Positions 30,200-41,800 of a stretch of 64,000 bases of DNA are shown piece by piece. Each line of letters starts with the position of its first letter. The stretch's first letter is position 1. The notes under the pieces are model-generated. The model worked only from the letters and a program-made list of their open reading frames with translations. It was not told where the DNA came from and did not search any database. The stretch comes from Cryptomeria japonica (taxonomy: Eukaryota; Streptophyta; Pinopsida; Cupressales; Cupressaceae): assembly GCF_030272615.1 (NCBI RefSeq), contig NC_081407.1, positions 143,970,897 through 144,034,896 on the forward strand. Direction: 5' to 3'. The position numbers and the translations under genes were made by a program.

Positions 30200-31612
30200 T
30201 GTTGGCATTTGCATGAAGATTGCATTAATGAGATGTTATGTTGTCATTGATGTCAATTAAGTGGTAATGATATTGTTGATATTGTTGTAATATTGTTTTG
30301 TAACCAGTAGGATGAACTAGTGAAGAAAACTATAACCGGTAGGAAGAATTTGTGGAGTGAACCGGTATTGCTATATATTGAAGACTTGAACCGGTAAACC
30401 CTACCTATTGATTTGATAAACCCTAACCGATTAAGTTTGGTGAATTGGTTATATTGGTTTACAATATGACGATGAGCGGTACTAATTATGACACATATGA
30501 TTATTGCAAGAAGACAATTTGAAGTGATTTTGGCGCGTTGATGTAACGGTTTTTGTCTAGGGAATGAGCAAGTATACTGCATGTAATGCAAAGCGCATGA
30601 TGAGTTACTGAGTTTGATGAAGTGGTGGTCAAGGAGCGATTGAGGTTTTCTTGATTGATGTGTAGAGATTGCTATGTAATCCAACGGTCATATTTGAACT
30701 GACTTGTTTGTAATCTCTATGAGAATTAGGTTTTTGTTGTGTTACCAACCTAATTGATTTGTTTATAAGGTCGATGAGTTGTTTAGTTTCAGAGTTGGCA
30801 AAGTTTTAGTTGAGTGTGTGGTTGCCGAACCGGATGATGTATCTATAGTTTGAGTAAAGGTAGATAGGAGCATGAAAAGGATCTGAACAAGCAAGTGTAG
30901 TGCTTTTCAAATAAATCAACAAACTCCTGTTGTTTTCTAACAATTACAACAGAATTGAAATCCCTAATTGGGTAAGCTCTAACAAGCTTGGTGCTATTCA
31001 AATCCTCTAACCAGATGATCCATTAGCTTGGAATTTCAAATCCTCTACCGAGGTTACTCCTTACAGGGTATTGCTTCTAACAAGACATTGTAGTCAATCC
31101 CTTAACTGGGTGGTCCCTACCAGGATCTGTTCTTAACATGACTTTTGTAAAGCTTTAACAAGCTAGGCTCCTAACAGGGTGAACTTCAGAAGAGTTCAAA
31201 TAGTTATCTTGTGAGTCTCATCTCATCGTGGTTTTTCCCATTTGAGTTTCCACATCAAAAATATTTGTGTCAAGTGGTGAATGTTTTTGTGGTTATGTTC
31301 TTATGGTTGATTTGCTTAACTACTTAACTACTTTGATAAGTCATGATAACCGAAAGCATTGAGAAATGAAGTCTATTGACATATGAAAAAGCATTTGGAT
31401 GTTTATGAGTTTGAAGTTGTTTACTGTTAGTTTGTTGTAATAGTCAACTGATTTATCTTATTAGTTTTTATCTTGATAGTGGTATTGCATTGATAGTTCT
31501 AAGTTTACTTTGAGAGATTGATTTTGAGATTGGTGAAGTTAGTATCAGTTTTTCTATCTACTGATTCACCCACCCCCTCTCAGTAGTTGATCAGATTCTT
31601 ATTCTTTCATCA
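30200..31612 (+). repeat. Copia-1 3' LTR
   Basis: Starts TGTTGGCATTTGCATG after the polypurine tract. It ends near TTCTTTCATCA shortly after a C-rich motif (GATTCACCC then CTCTCAG, 31563-31582) that recurs at LTR ends elsewhere in the window. The 5' LTR and TSD are outside the window, so the end is uncertain by about 10 bp. The LTR contains several ACCGGT words. LINE coding sequence starts immediately after it. Confidence 0.75.
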
Positions 31613-34600
31613 TACCATCAGACCAATATTAGGCTTTGTTAGCCCCTTGAAAAAAGGGACCCCTAGGTACTTACAAGGCAAAATTTCTTGTTTGAAGCCC
31701 AATAATTTTTGCAAACAACTGTTGATTGAATGAGTGGTGTTAAAAAAGAAGATCTTTGATTTTGCTAGATTTATTTTCTGTCCCGAGGCCTAGAAATATT
31801 CTTGTAGAGCATGACTAATATTTTTTGCCTTTGCCATTGTAGCTTGACAAAAAACAAGGGTGTCATCCACAAAAAAGATGTGGGTTGTTGATAAATAAGT
31901 ATATGGTATCACCAACCCCTTCCAAACTCTTATGGAATGTTGAATGAACCTACTAAGGCCTTTAGCTAAAATGATAAACAAAAAGGGTGACAAGGGATCC
32001 CCTTGTTGAATCCCTTGAGAAGAGGAAAATATCCCACATGGCTTGCCATTTACTAAAACTAAAAATTTATCTTGTGAAATACAAGACATTACACCTTTAC
32101 ACCACTTCTTGTTAAAGCCCAAACTTTGAAGGATTTGTTTAGTAGAAACTCCCACCTCACCCTATCATAGGCTTTCATCACATCCAACTTAATGGCCATT
32201 GGAGATACTTTTTCTGATTGAATAGAATTAAGAAATTCATATGAAAGCAAGACCCCTTCAATTGTTTCTCTCCCAACAACAAACCCCCCTTGTTCAAAAG
32301 AGATAATGGAAGGTATTATGGTAGCAAGTCTTAAAGAAATTGGTTTGGTAAAAATCTTGTAAACTGTATTGCACAATGAGATAGTTCTATATGAGCAACA
32401 AAAGAGGACGGGTTGTTACATTTGGATGTTAGAGCAATGAAGGTAGTATTAAAATACTTTAATATTGATGCATTTCTTCTAGATTTTGTTGATTAGGTTG
32501 AAAGAAATAGAATACTGAGATGTGGGGGGGGGGAGGCAAATAAGTATTCCTACAGATTAAAGAAAAACAACTTTTCACCAATTATAACTGTCCACAAAAA
32601 TATCAAACAAACTTGACTAATATAAAGTAGCTAATCATGAAGAACACAACCACAAGATAAACACCAAATTTTATTGGAAAGCCTAATTGGGAAAAACCAT
32701 GGAGAGTGTTAACTCTCAAGAGAATATAACTAGTTATAGTTGTGTTTACAAATGGGTGGCTCACTACCAGATTACAAAAATGGCTCACTACCAGACTGCT
32801 CACTACAGATATACAAAAGGGACAACTAACTGCCAGAATGCTCATTGCAACTAAAAAGGTTGAACTGAGAAGGTTTGCATCTCCAAATGCATGAGATTAG
32901 TTCCAAGTTTAAGCTCAAGTTGTAAATCTCAGACTTTACTGGGATCTCTACACAACTATTTTGCAACAGGTCTGGTAAAAGACTTCTGTACTACTGTGAA
33001 ACTGATTACCTTCGCTATCCGCAACTCTCACATATACTACTCCCTTTTCTACCAACTATCTTCCACACATCTCACACACTCTCTTGATCGATGTCCTCAT
33101 TCACCAATCATGTACATGTATATATACCAAAGGGTACAATTATAGAATAGTGTGTCGGCCAGGCCCAACACATTATCAATAAGCTCATGTCGGCCTCTGC
33201 AATACTTCTACACAATTCCTTTACATACTTCCGATTACCAATGCATATGCCAAGATTACCGAAAAAGGGGCAGGGTCATCCAGACCCAAGAGAACATACC
33301 TATTGTCTCAAGATCAAGTCTAATATCTCCAAAATATAGATTCCACATGTACCAAGGAAACTGCAACCACAAAACTCAAAGAGATACTTCTGATAGTCAT
33401 CAAAGAAACACAAACTTTGGGATGCATAACTGATATCAGGATCATCAAGAATTCCTAACACTAAAAACAACAACACCTAAACTCCATATACATACCTATC
33501 ACATACAATCCTTACATAACTATATCATCCATAATATCCATGACGTCTAGACGTCTGAATTGATATCCGGATCTGCATACATTGTCTGATATAGAACTGG
33601 ATGATTGATTTGACATCAATGACAACATTATTCACACAAGTCTAACAAACTCTTTCAAGGCCAAGAAGATATCAAAGCCTATGATATCCCAACAATTTCT
33701 AGAAAAATAATGCAGTAAAGCCATTTGGTCCAGGTGCCTTATTCAAAGATAATAAAAAAACTACCTTCCTCATCTCTTCCATTATGAAGGGCTAGGTAAG
33801 ATGACAATTATCTTGTTCTATCAATAACCGAGGAGTACAATCAAGAATTTTGGAAGGACTTGTACGAGAAGCATTTGGATGAAAATTTGTTGACTATAGA
33901 TCTGAAAAGAAATCCACAACTTCTTATTGAATTTTATTTTCTTCTCTAATCACTTGTCCATTACTATCCCTAATTAGAAAAATTGTATTGTGATGCTGCT
34001 TAATCTTAACTGAAGAACGATTTTTTTGTATTCCTATCTCCATCTTTGAGCCATAATTATCTTGACTTTTGCCTCTAGTATATTTCTTCTCTAAATAAAA
34101 CTTCCTCTAAATCCCCTTGAAACTTTACATGAAGCTCATAAATTTTTGAGGACGAACCATTGCAAATGATATCTTCATTAATGGCACTTAACTAGTCTTG
34201 CATTGAAGTTTTTTGTAGAAAAATATTATTGAATTGAGTTTTGTTCCACTCCCTAATTTGTTGTTTGAGAAAGCCCTGATTCTTAATCAATTGAAATATT
34301 CGAGAACTAGGGATAAAAGGGGCTTGAGACCCCCATTATTTTAGTAAAGGAAGGAACGTTGGGTTCCTCAACCACATTTTTTCAAATTTAAAGTTTGATT
34401 TCATTTTCCCCATTGGAACCCCCAAAGGAACATCAAGATGGATAGGGTAGTGATATTAACCCGTATAGTTGAGGATTGTGGTATCACAATAGTTTTTATC
34501 TAGGATCCAATGAGGGTTGATAAAAATACTATCTAACCTTTCAACAATATGCAAGAAGCCTTTTCTTTTCTTTGTCCATGTTACTCATCCATTGGAAGGA

Positions 34601-35122
34601 CAATAATCATAAAGTCCATTCTGAGATAAAAAATCATTAAAATCTTGTACTGATTTAAGAGGTGGGTAAATATCCCCTTGCTTATCATTGAATGATAAGA
34701 TTGCATTGAAATCCCCAACAACTAATATTTTTTCATCTTGCAAACTTAGTATAACTTGTGACAAGGACATCCACAAATTCTATTTGGTGGTTATTGTCAT
34801 TGGCCCATAAACATTGAGAAGAAAGAAGGAAAATTCAAACAAATCAACTCTAACCAAGATCCAATTAACATTAGTATTAATCAAAGATACCTAAAATTTT
34901 GAGCTTCTCCATAAGGTATCCAATCCACTAGAAGCCTTAATAGAAGAGGATTGCAATGTGGACCACAACTTCCAGCTCTTTAAAGAATTCAGAGCATGCT
35001 CTACTGATAATTTTCTCTTAAAGTAGCACAATCTCTGCCTCAAAAATATCTTATTGACTTTTAATGAGACGTTTCTTGTTAGGGGCATCAATACCCCTAA
35101 CATTCCATGACAATATTTTCAT
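31613..35122 (-). pseudogene. LINE ORF2: endonuclease and reverse transcriptase, interrupted by copia-1 and by a solo LTR
   Basis: On minus it begins MKILSWNVRG at 35122, the usual N-terminus of a plant LINE endonuclease, with the GDFNAIL box in 34585-34776. RT residues follow at 31790-32376: SLCNTVYKIFTKPISLRL-type text, FEQGGFVVGRETIEG, KLDVMKAYDRVRWEF, SQGIQQGDPLSPFLF and the catalytic FVDD box (HIFFVDDTLVF). It then runs KYLGVPFFKGLTKPN into the copia-1 LTR, so the rest of ORF2 lies outside the window. Frameshifts and stops are frequent. A solo LTR (about 32487-33694) splits it between endonuclease and RT. Confidence 0.9.
32487..33694 (-). mobile_element. Solo LTR of a copia element inside the LINE
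   Basis: On minus it opens TGTTGGGATATCATAGGC and closes near CCTAATCAACA. It contains the C-rich copia LTR motif (inverse of TGTGGGGGGGGGG, about 32520-32535). LINE coding sequence resumes on both sides. Only ATTT is shared as a flanking duplication, so the exact ends are uncertain. There is no coding sequence inside. Confidence 0.65.
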
Positions 35123-35583
35123 TGAGGCTTGGGAGAGCAATGAGCTCTCCTTGAACTGGTGCTTTGCTCCAAAATTAGGGTAGAAGCTATTTCCTTTGAC
35201 TTCCTTGGTTTGAAGGTGAAGTCTAAAGTTGTTTGTATTCCTGCATCAATTTAATCTTTTTTTTTACACTTTGGGGGATGACCTCTTTCCCTTTTACTAG
35301 GTGTATTAATTAAAGCCCGAGAGTTACTAAATTCTATTTCGGAAATAGACAACTACTATGAGAACATAGATGGTTCTTCTTCTAGAACATCCTTAAGTGC
35401 AAAGGAGTTAGGGTCATCATTTTCCTATAACCCTTCATCAAACAAATCTTCTAACCTCTATTCAGTTGTATTAAGAAGAATGCTTCCCATCATGGTTTCA
35501 AAATTCTTTGTCTGGAGGTATTCCTTGAAATCTGATTTATTTCACTTGGAGTTCAACAAATAAGGTTGATTCTGTCTAGCCAT
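35123..35583 (-). pseudogene. LINE ORF1 remnant
   Basis: Upstream of ORF2 on minus, the broken frame runs MARQNQPYLLNSK, later EIEFSNSRALINTPSKRERG and HPPKCKKKRL, ending just before ORF2's MKILSWNVRG. The acidic stretch followed by a basic Lys/Arg-rich end is common before the endonuclease in plant LINEs. No zinc knuckle is visible. The LINE appears truncated at 35583, where unrelated copia-derived sequence begins. Confidence 0.55.
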
Positions 35584-35586
35584 TCT

Positions 35587-37345
35587 ATGGTTGTAATTTT
35601 TATTTTTTTATTTATACTTTTAAAACTTGAGAATATTTTTTATTATTTATTTTATTATTGAAAAATAAAATAGTTCTTGATAAAATATAAAATTAATAAT
35701 GTGAACAAAAATAAAAATTTTTAAAAATATTATTTATTGATTTATTTTTTGAAGTATATTTCTTATTATATTTTTATTTATCAAAGTAAATAAAGAAAGA
35801 TAAATGCATTATGTCTTGACTATTAAAACTAGTAGGACACCTAAAACTTTTTCTTCATAAAAAACATTGAAGCATGCACATAATTCTTTTAGTGTGTCGA
35901 ACATGATGCTAATAGTATTTTTTTGTTGAATTTCAAAATCAAATTTATTAGAAATAAAAATATATCATTTCAAGTCTTTGAGACCTTATGTTAAAAATAA
36001 ATAAATAAATAAAAATGTAGCTATAAAGTTTAATTTTTTAAAATACTGGTAAATAATATATGTTAATCTACAATATAATTTTATCAAAAATATTAAAAAT
36101 AAAATCGACGACGATATTGCCAAAGTAAGTTTTACTAATGGATTGTATTGTGATACTGTATTTGTAGGTTCGAAGCTTTGTTATAGATTTCCAAACCTAT
36201 AAACAATGCAAAATCAAGGGATTTTTTTTTGAATTAAAACATAATACTATTAAACTGAAAGAAAATCATTTGTATTTTGAACAAATATTCCTCCACATCG
36301 AGTGCTTTTAAAACCTTGGCTTTTATCAAAAAATAATTTATTTTACACATAATAGATATTGATTTATCCCTTGAAAAAAATTCATTTGGAATCAGTTATT
36401 TGAAGTTGAATCTTAGGGCATATCATTTTTCTCCAAATCAAATGTTCATGTCAATACGAAAAGGTTCACCCCAATTCACCCCCAACATTTTACTCTACCT
36501 ATAAATCTTATTTATATTTTTAAGCTAACTGATTTTGGAGTGCATGCTGCCTCTAAGAATAAAGGTTGAGGATTGGCTAGAGGAAAACTTATGTTGCCTA
36601 AGAAATTAAGGAGTTGATACTCTTTAGGTTAGCAATAACAATATTATGCTGCTCAATTAAGGTTACTAAACCTAAACCTAAATCAAGAGGTTGTGATATC
36701 ACCAATGGGTTCACATAGGAGAACATGACTTCAAAGCCTTGGTAAGTAAAAATATGGTTGGTCTTTCAAATTTTTGTATTGGGTTGGAGTCATATCAATA
36801 TTTTGTGTTTAAAAGAAAAATAGAGTTTAATTTTCTTTATGAAGTACTAAAACAAGGGAGATACTAGAAATGATTCACAATTATGTCTTTGTCTTATAGA
36901 TATGCAGTCAATTAGTAAGTCCTAATGTTATATATGTTTTATTGATGATTATTGTGTAGATGCTTGGGTGTATTTTATTTTAAAATGTTTGAACTATTCT
37001 ACAAATTTTTAGAATTTAAAGCATTTCTAAAGTCAAAACGTTATGAAAATCAAAGACTTAAGGTCAAATAATAGTGAATTTTTTTTCTCTAAGAAGTTTG
37101 ATGCATTTTGCAAGCACATTGGTATTGTTAATAAAATGACACCCTACACATGATAATATAATGTAGTAGCTAAAAGGTTAAATAAAACCTTCTTGGGTTA
37201 AGCGAGCTTCTAAAGATACCAAAGTTCCTTTTTGAACCATCAAATTACCATTCTAAAAAGAGACAACAAATTTTTTGTTACATGGTTGCCTAAAATGCCA
37301 AAGAAAGAAAGGAAACAAATAACTTGTTACATGGTTGTAATTTTT
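35587..37345 (+). mobile_element. Copia fragment unit A (gag-pre-integrase and integrase remnants)
   Basis: Heavily decayed plus-strand copia sequence. Near 36700-37250 it carries traces of pre-integrase and integrase, including KKFDAFCKHIGIVNKM followed by PYT (the integrase DNG...KEFD region) and REILEMIHNY. The first part (35587-36690) is AT-rich and mostly non-coding. The unit begins and ends with the same GGTTGTAATTTTT word and is repeated as unit B (from 39291) and partly after 48280. Confidence 0.7.
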
Positions 37346-39290
37346 TAATTTTTTTTTGATATAAGTGGCAAAGCCACTGAATTTTTTTATTAATATAGAG
37401 TTTACAAAACTTGGTTCAGATAGGCATACTGACAGGAAAGAACTAGGCAAAGAAAACCTCTGGTTATAGCCTCTGATAAAAAAAACCATGTAAAGACATC
37501 AATTTGACAACACCCTATACATGGTCATATACCAAAACCCATCCTAGAACAAAACCAAGAAGCATTGTACAACCCCCCCCACCCCTACAGTGGTCAAACC
37601 ACAAAATTACAATGAAAAAGAACCCAAAAGATAATCTATATCAAGACTCAAATTGTCATGTGCTTGAACTTTTCTCTAGAGGCACAAAAGAAGAAGAGCG
37701 AGAAACCACATCAACACCCGCAGAAGGAGGAAACAACAAAGGAGAGCCAAAAACAGTCACCCGAATGTCCAAGAGAGAGTGGATTCCAGTGAACACATCA
37801 AGCGCAACAACTAAATAAAGAGGAGGAACATGATCGATCAATCTTTCAAATTGAATAATTGTATCATCATAACAGTCTCCAATTAGTCCACACCTAGCTA
37901 CAAAAAATAATTCTCCATTACATCCATTAGCAAGAAGCTCAGTAAGAGGCATGAAACCACCATAAGGAAGCAAACCACAATCAAAACTGTAAAAAGACAG
38001 AGCATAATCCACATCACAAGAAGAATAGAATGATGAGACCAAGAAGGTATTAGCCAAAGCCTGAACCATAGGAGCATCCAAAAGAAAATCCATGCAAATA
38101 GTGAGAAAACGAGAAACCACTTTAGATATGCTAGAATATGCATTTTCCACCAGCCAAGATTTACCCACCACCTTCCTAATTGCATAAACAACATCTAGAA
38201 AACAAAAATAAAAAATATACCCAAGTTTCTCATCGTCATATGCATGACAGTCACGAAAATCGCCAAAATTTGGAGGAACAAAGACTTTGTATCGACCTTT
38301 TGATTGAACAAGCGACATAAGGAGAAACAAAAATTTGCACAACTGCAAGAACCACTAATTCAACAAGGTTCATATTTCCTAGGCATATATAATAAAGTTC
38401 TCATAAAAGGCAACATCATAACATATATTGTCTGGCAGTACTACTCGAGATCCCACATGAGCCGAGAGAGTTGACTTGAGCAGTATATCGAACATCAATA
38501 ATCAAAATCAAATCACATAATCCTCGAAGATACGACTAACCCAGGTGAAACAAAAACAGAGCACCACGACATCAGGCAATCTCCAAAATGATTGCAAAGA
38601 CAAGATATGGACAATGTACCTCAAACGCGAAATGACAAATACTATGATACCAGTTTACATCCCAAGATAGTCAAGTACAAGAGGAACAAATGAAGGTTGC
38701 CAATGCAAATGATGATAAATACAACCCACATGAAACAATTTAAAGTCTGCATGGAGTATCCAATACAAATATTCCCAAAGGACAGCCAATACAAGACAAG
38801 AGATCCATTCTCGTATAACAAGATGACGTAGAGATGATTAAATAGTACCATGCCAGAACAATTGAGTACCCAAGAAACAAGTAAACTTCACATCCAACCA
38901 TGATGGCAGAGCCTTCCCAAAAAAAGAAACCCAGCTCATAATAAATAGTCATCAAACATCAAAGTAATAAACAAGTATTGCACAACATAATCACATAATG
39001 CATCACTCCCAATATTACACACTCAGAAGACTAGCATCAGGGAAAATGCCAACAAAAAGTCATGCCATGTCATGACATATGTGAATAGCATCGCCCCCAA
39101 GACTAGCCATCATGGTGTCTAACCTCGGGGGAAATGCCCACCAAATTCATGTTAATATGTAATCTTTATATAGAAGAAAGGAATATCCGCAGAGGCAATC
39201 TCCAAGTAATATGATTGCTCAACTATTGCCTTATTAGCAAGAAATTCAACATTGCAATTAATTTCCCTATAGCAATGAGAAATAGAAAAA
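37346..39290 (-). mobile_element. 5'-truncated LINE insertion
   Basis: The left end is a T-run followed by TGATATAAGTGGCAAAGCCA, a typical plant LINE 3' end read on the opposite strand. At the right end the minus strand encodes a LINE RNase H piece (CYREINCNVEFLANKAIVEQ). The insert is therefore 5'-truncated at about 39290 and keeps RNase H plus the 3' region. It separates unit A from unit B of the copia fragment. I could not find a clear TSD. Confidence 0.7.
37656..38348 (-). CDS. Unrecognised 230-aa ORF in the LINE 3' region
   Basis: An open minus frame of 230 codons beginning MQLCKFLFLLMSLVQSKGRY and including CHAYDDEKLGYIFYFCFLDV and DVDYALSFYSFDCGLLPYGG. It is hydrophobic and aromatic-rich with no recognisable domain. 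It lies downstream of the RNase H piece, where LINE 3' untranslated sequence is expected. It may be a C-terminal extension or a chance frame. Confidence that it is a protein is low. Confidence 0.25.
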   Translation of the reverse strand: MQLCKFLFLLMSLVQSKGRYKVFVPPNFGDFRDCHAYDDEKLGYIFYFCFLDVVYAIRKVVGKSWLVENAYSSISKVVSRFLTICMDFLLDAPMVQALANTFLVSSFYSSCDVDYALSFYSFDCGLLPYGGFMPLTELLANGCNGELFFVARCGLIGDCYDDTIIQFERLIDHVPPLYLVVALDVFTGIHSLLDIRVTVFGSPLLFPPSAGVDVVSRSSSFVPLEKSSST

Positions 39291-40096
39291 GAACTGAAAA
39301 ACTTTAATAAAATATGAAATTAATAATGTGAAAAAAATAAAAAAAATAATTTTTTTTTTATTGATTTATTTCTTGAAGTATATTTCTTATATTATATTTT
39401 CATTTATCAAAGTAAATAAAGAAAGATCAATGTATGATGTCTTGGCTAAAACTAAGAGAACAACTAAAACTTTTTCTTAATAAAATACATCGAAACATGT
39501 ACATAATTTTTTTAGTGTGTCAAGCATGATGCTAATAATTTTTTAAAAATGAATTTGAAAATAAAATTTATTAAAAATTTAATATATATCATTTCAAGTC
39601 CATGAGATCTTATGCTAAAAAATAAAGAGAGAATTATAAATGTAGCTATAAAGTTTGAAAAAATTACATATTTGAAAATAATATATGTTCATCTACAATA
39701 CAATTTTGAAAACAATATTGTGTTGCTCAACTAATGTTACTACAACTAAATCAAATGGTTGTATTATCACCAATTAGGACACATAGGAGAACAAGACTTA
39801 AAAGCCTTGGTAAGTAAAAGTATGGGTGGTATTTCAAATTTTTCTATTGGGTTGGAGTTTTATCAACATTTTGTGTTTGGAAAGAAAAATAAGATTTAAT
39901 TTTCTTTGGGAAGTACCAAAACAAGGGAGATATGGAAGTGATTCACAATTATGTCTTTGTCTTATAGATATACACTCAATAAGTAAGCCCAGATGTTGTA
40001 TGTATTTCATTGATGATTATTATGTACATGGTTGGTTGCATTTTATTAAGAAAGTTTGAGATGTTCTATTTTTTAGACGAATTTAAAGCACGCATG
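39291..40096 (+). mobile_element. Copia fragment unit B, left part
   Basis: Diverged repeat of 35665-37000, sharing words such as GAAGTATATTTCTTAT, AATAAAGAAAGAT and AGTGTGTC(A/G). The integrase region keeps FIDDYYVHGWLHF (family FIDDYSRKTWVYF). It is cut at 40096 by the 40097-47973 element and continues at 47979. Confidence 0.75.
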
Positions 40097-41292
40097 TGTT
40101 AGGCCCAATATGGAAAGCTAATGTACTGAGAGGGGAGGGGTGAATCAGTACTTCAAAACTTTTCTTCAACAATATCTTTACTGTTATGCATAAACCATAA
40201 ACTACTATAACATAACATAAAACTAAAACAAATAAATAACAATCATACATGATTCACTCCATAACACATATATTTTGGTTAAGCAGAAACTCTTGGTTAG
40301 AGAGGAAAACTACGGTGGGGATGACACCCACAACTTCACTACTGCAATAATAAAGGTTGCTCGGTTAGAGCTACATGTTTAGCTATTTCTGATAGCTTAC
40401 CCTATTAGGAGTATAAAGATCGTTAGATCTACCTTGCTAAAGGATTTTACAACACTTAAACTAAATGCTGCACCTGGTTAAAGGCTTTACAATTTATAGA
40501 CTTTGTTAGAGTCTTTTACCCTGTTAAAGGTTTCTTTTACAACTTCAAAATATTACAATAAAATCTTTACAAATATCTACAACTTTACATCTGGAATGTT
40601 ATAGCAGATTCTATGTGCTCAAAATGAGATTACCTTGCTTATAGCATACCTCGCTAACCCATAAAATAACTCGGTAAACCCTTCTGTTTACTCTGTTCTT
40701 TGACTGTTCTTTGAAATCCTTCTCGGTGACCTCTGTGTCTCTGACAGTCATAATACTCAGTGCTTTCCCATGATTTTGCTTTTCACATGTGTTTGTCTTC
40801 ACACTCATACACACATACCTCTATATCTATATCTGATCCCAATCCATGTTGTATAAATAGATCTCTTATGTCGGTGATCTGGTTCATTGCTTTGATCTTA
40901 CAAACATGATTTATCGAGTGAATAACCATACAAAATATTTCATTGGATAGATGACCTCAAAATCATACACAATCTAGAGGTGCAATTTCCAATGTGATAA
41001 CGGTTCTTTGTTCCTCGATCTTGTAACACGTTTCCACACATGTGTCTAGGTTCAATGAATTTGGTAAAATGTTTCACTCGGTGTATATCAACTCAGTGTA
41101 ACATTATTGCTGCTCGGTAGACATAGAGTGTTACTTGATAGATAGCTCGGTGTATACTAGGCTCTGTGACTACTTTCTTCTATAACCGACTGCTCTGTGC
41201 TTACTGACTGAATATTTTGGTAGTAGTAACCGACTAGAGTATATAGAATGACTTTTGATATAAAACTAATGGCAACTCAATAAGTAGTAACA
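40097..41292 (-). repeat. 3' LTR of the non-autonomous copia-like element
   Basis: 1196 bp, same length as its partner. It is rich in CTCGGT words. The C-rich terminal motif on minus (GATTCACCCC then CTCTCAG) is at 40130-40147. The left TSD is GCATG. Confidence 0.95.
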
Positions 41293-41306
41293 ATCTCCCC
41301 TTTTGA
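41293..41306 (-). other. Polypurine tract of the non-autonomous copia-like element
   Basis: The minus strand reads CAAAAGGGGAGAT directly before the 3' LTR TGTTACTAC, a standard copia-type tract. Confidence 0.85.
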
Positions 41307-41800
41307 CATTAGTTGAGATGTTTGACAAAACTACTTTCAAAGTCATAACTCAAAAATCTATATACTTACAAAATTTGACTAAACTGACAGTATATACATT
41401 TGTCAATAAAATAGTATATTCAGATATACTCCCCTTATCAATATACTGTACAAAACTCTAATTTTGCATGCTCGGTGATCAATATCCTGTATTAACTGCT
41501 TGGTTCACTGCTCGGTGATCACTGGTCGGTGTTGTGCATCTGGATACTCTGTTATGCTTAGTATACTCCCCCTGTATACTACACTCCCCCTATACTTTGA
41601 AACTATACTCACTCCCCCTTTTTGACAAACATCACAACTTAGTTACCATTCGGTGGAGGCAACTAGTCAAAAATGGATTTGTACTTTGTCCTTGCATCGG
41701 TAAGAGTGGCAAAGAGGGCATCCTTGACACTGTCCATGAGTGAATTCTGATCTGTAATGTTAGCTAACAGTGAAATTAGTCCATCTAAGGTGCTTCCCTC

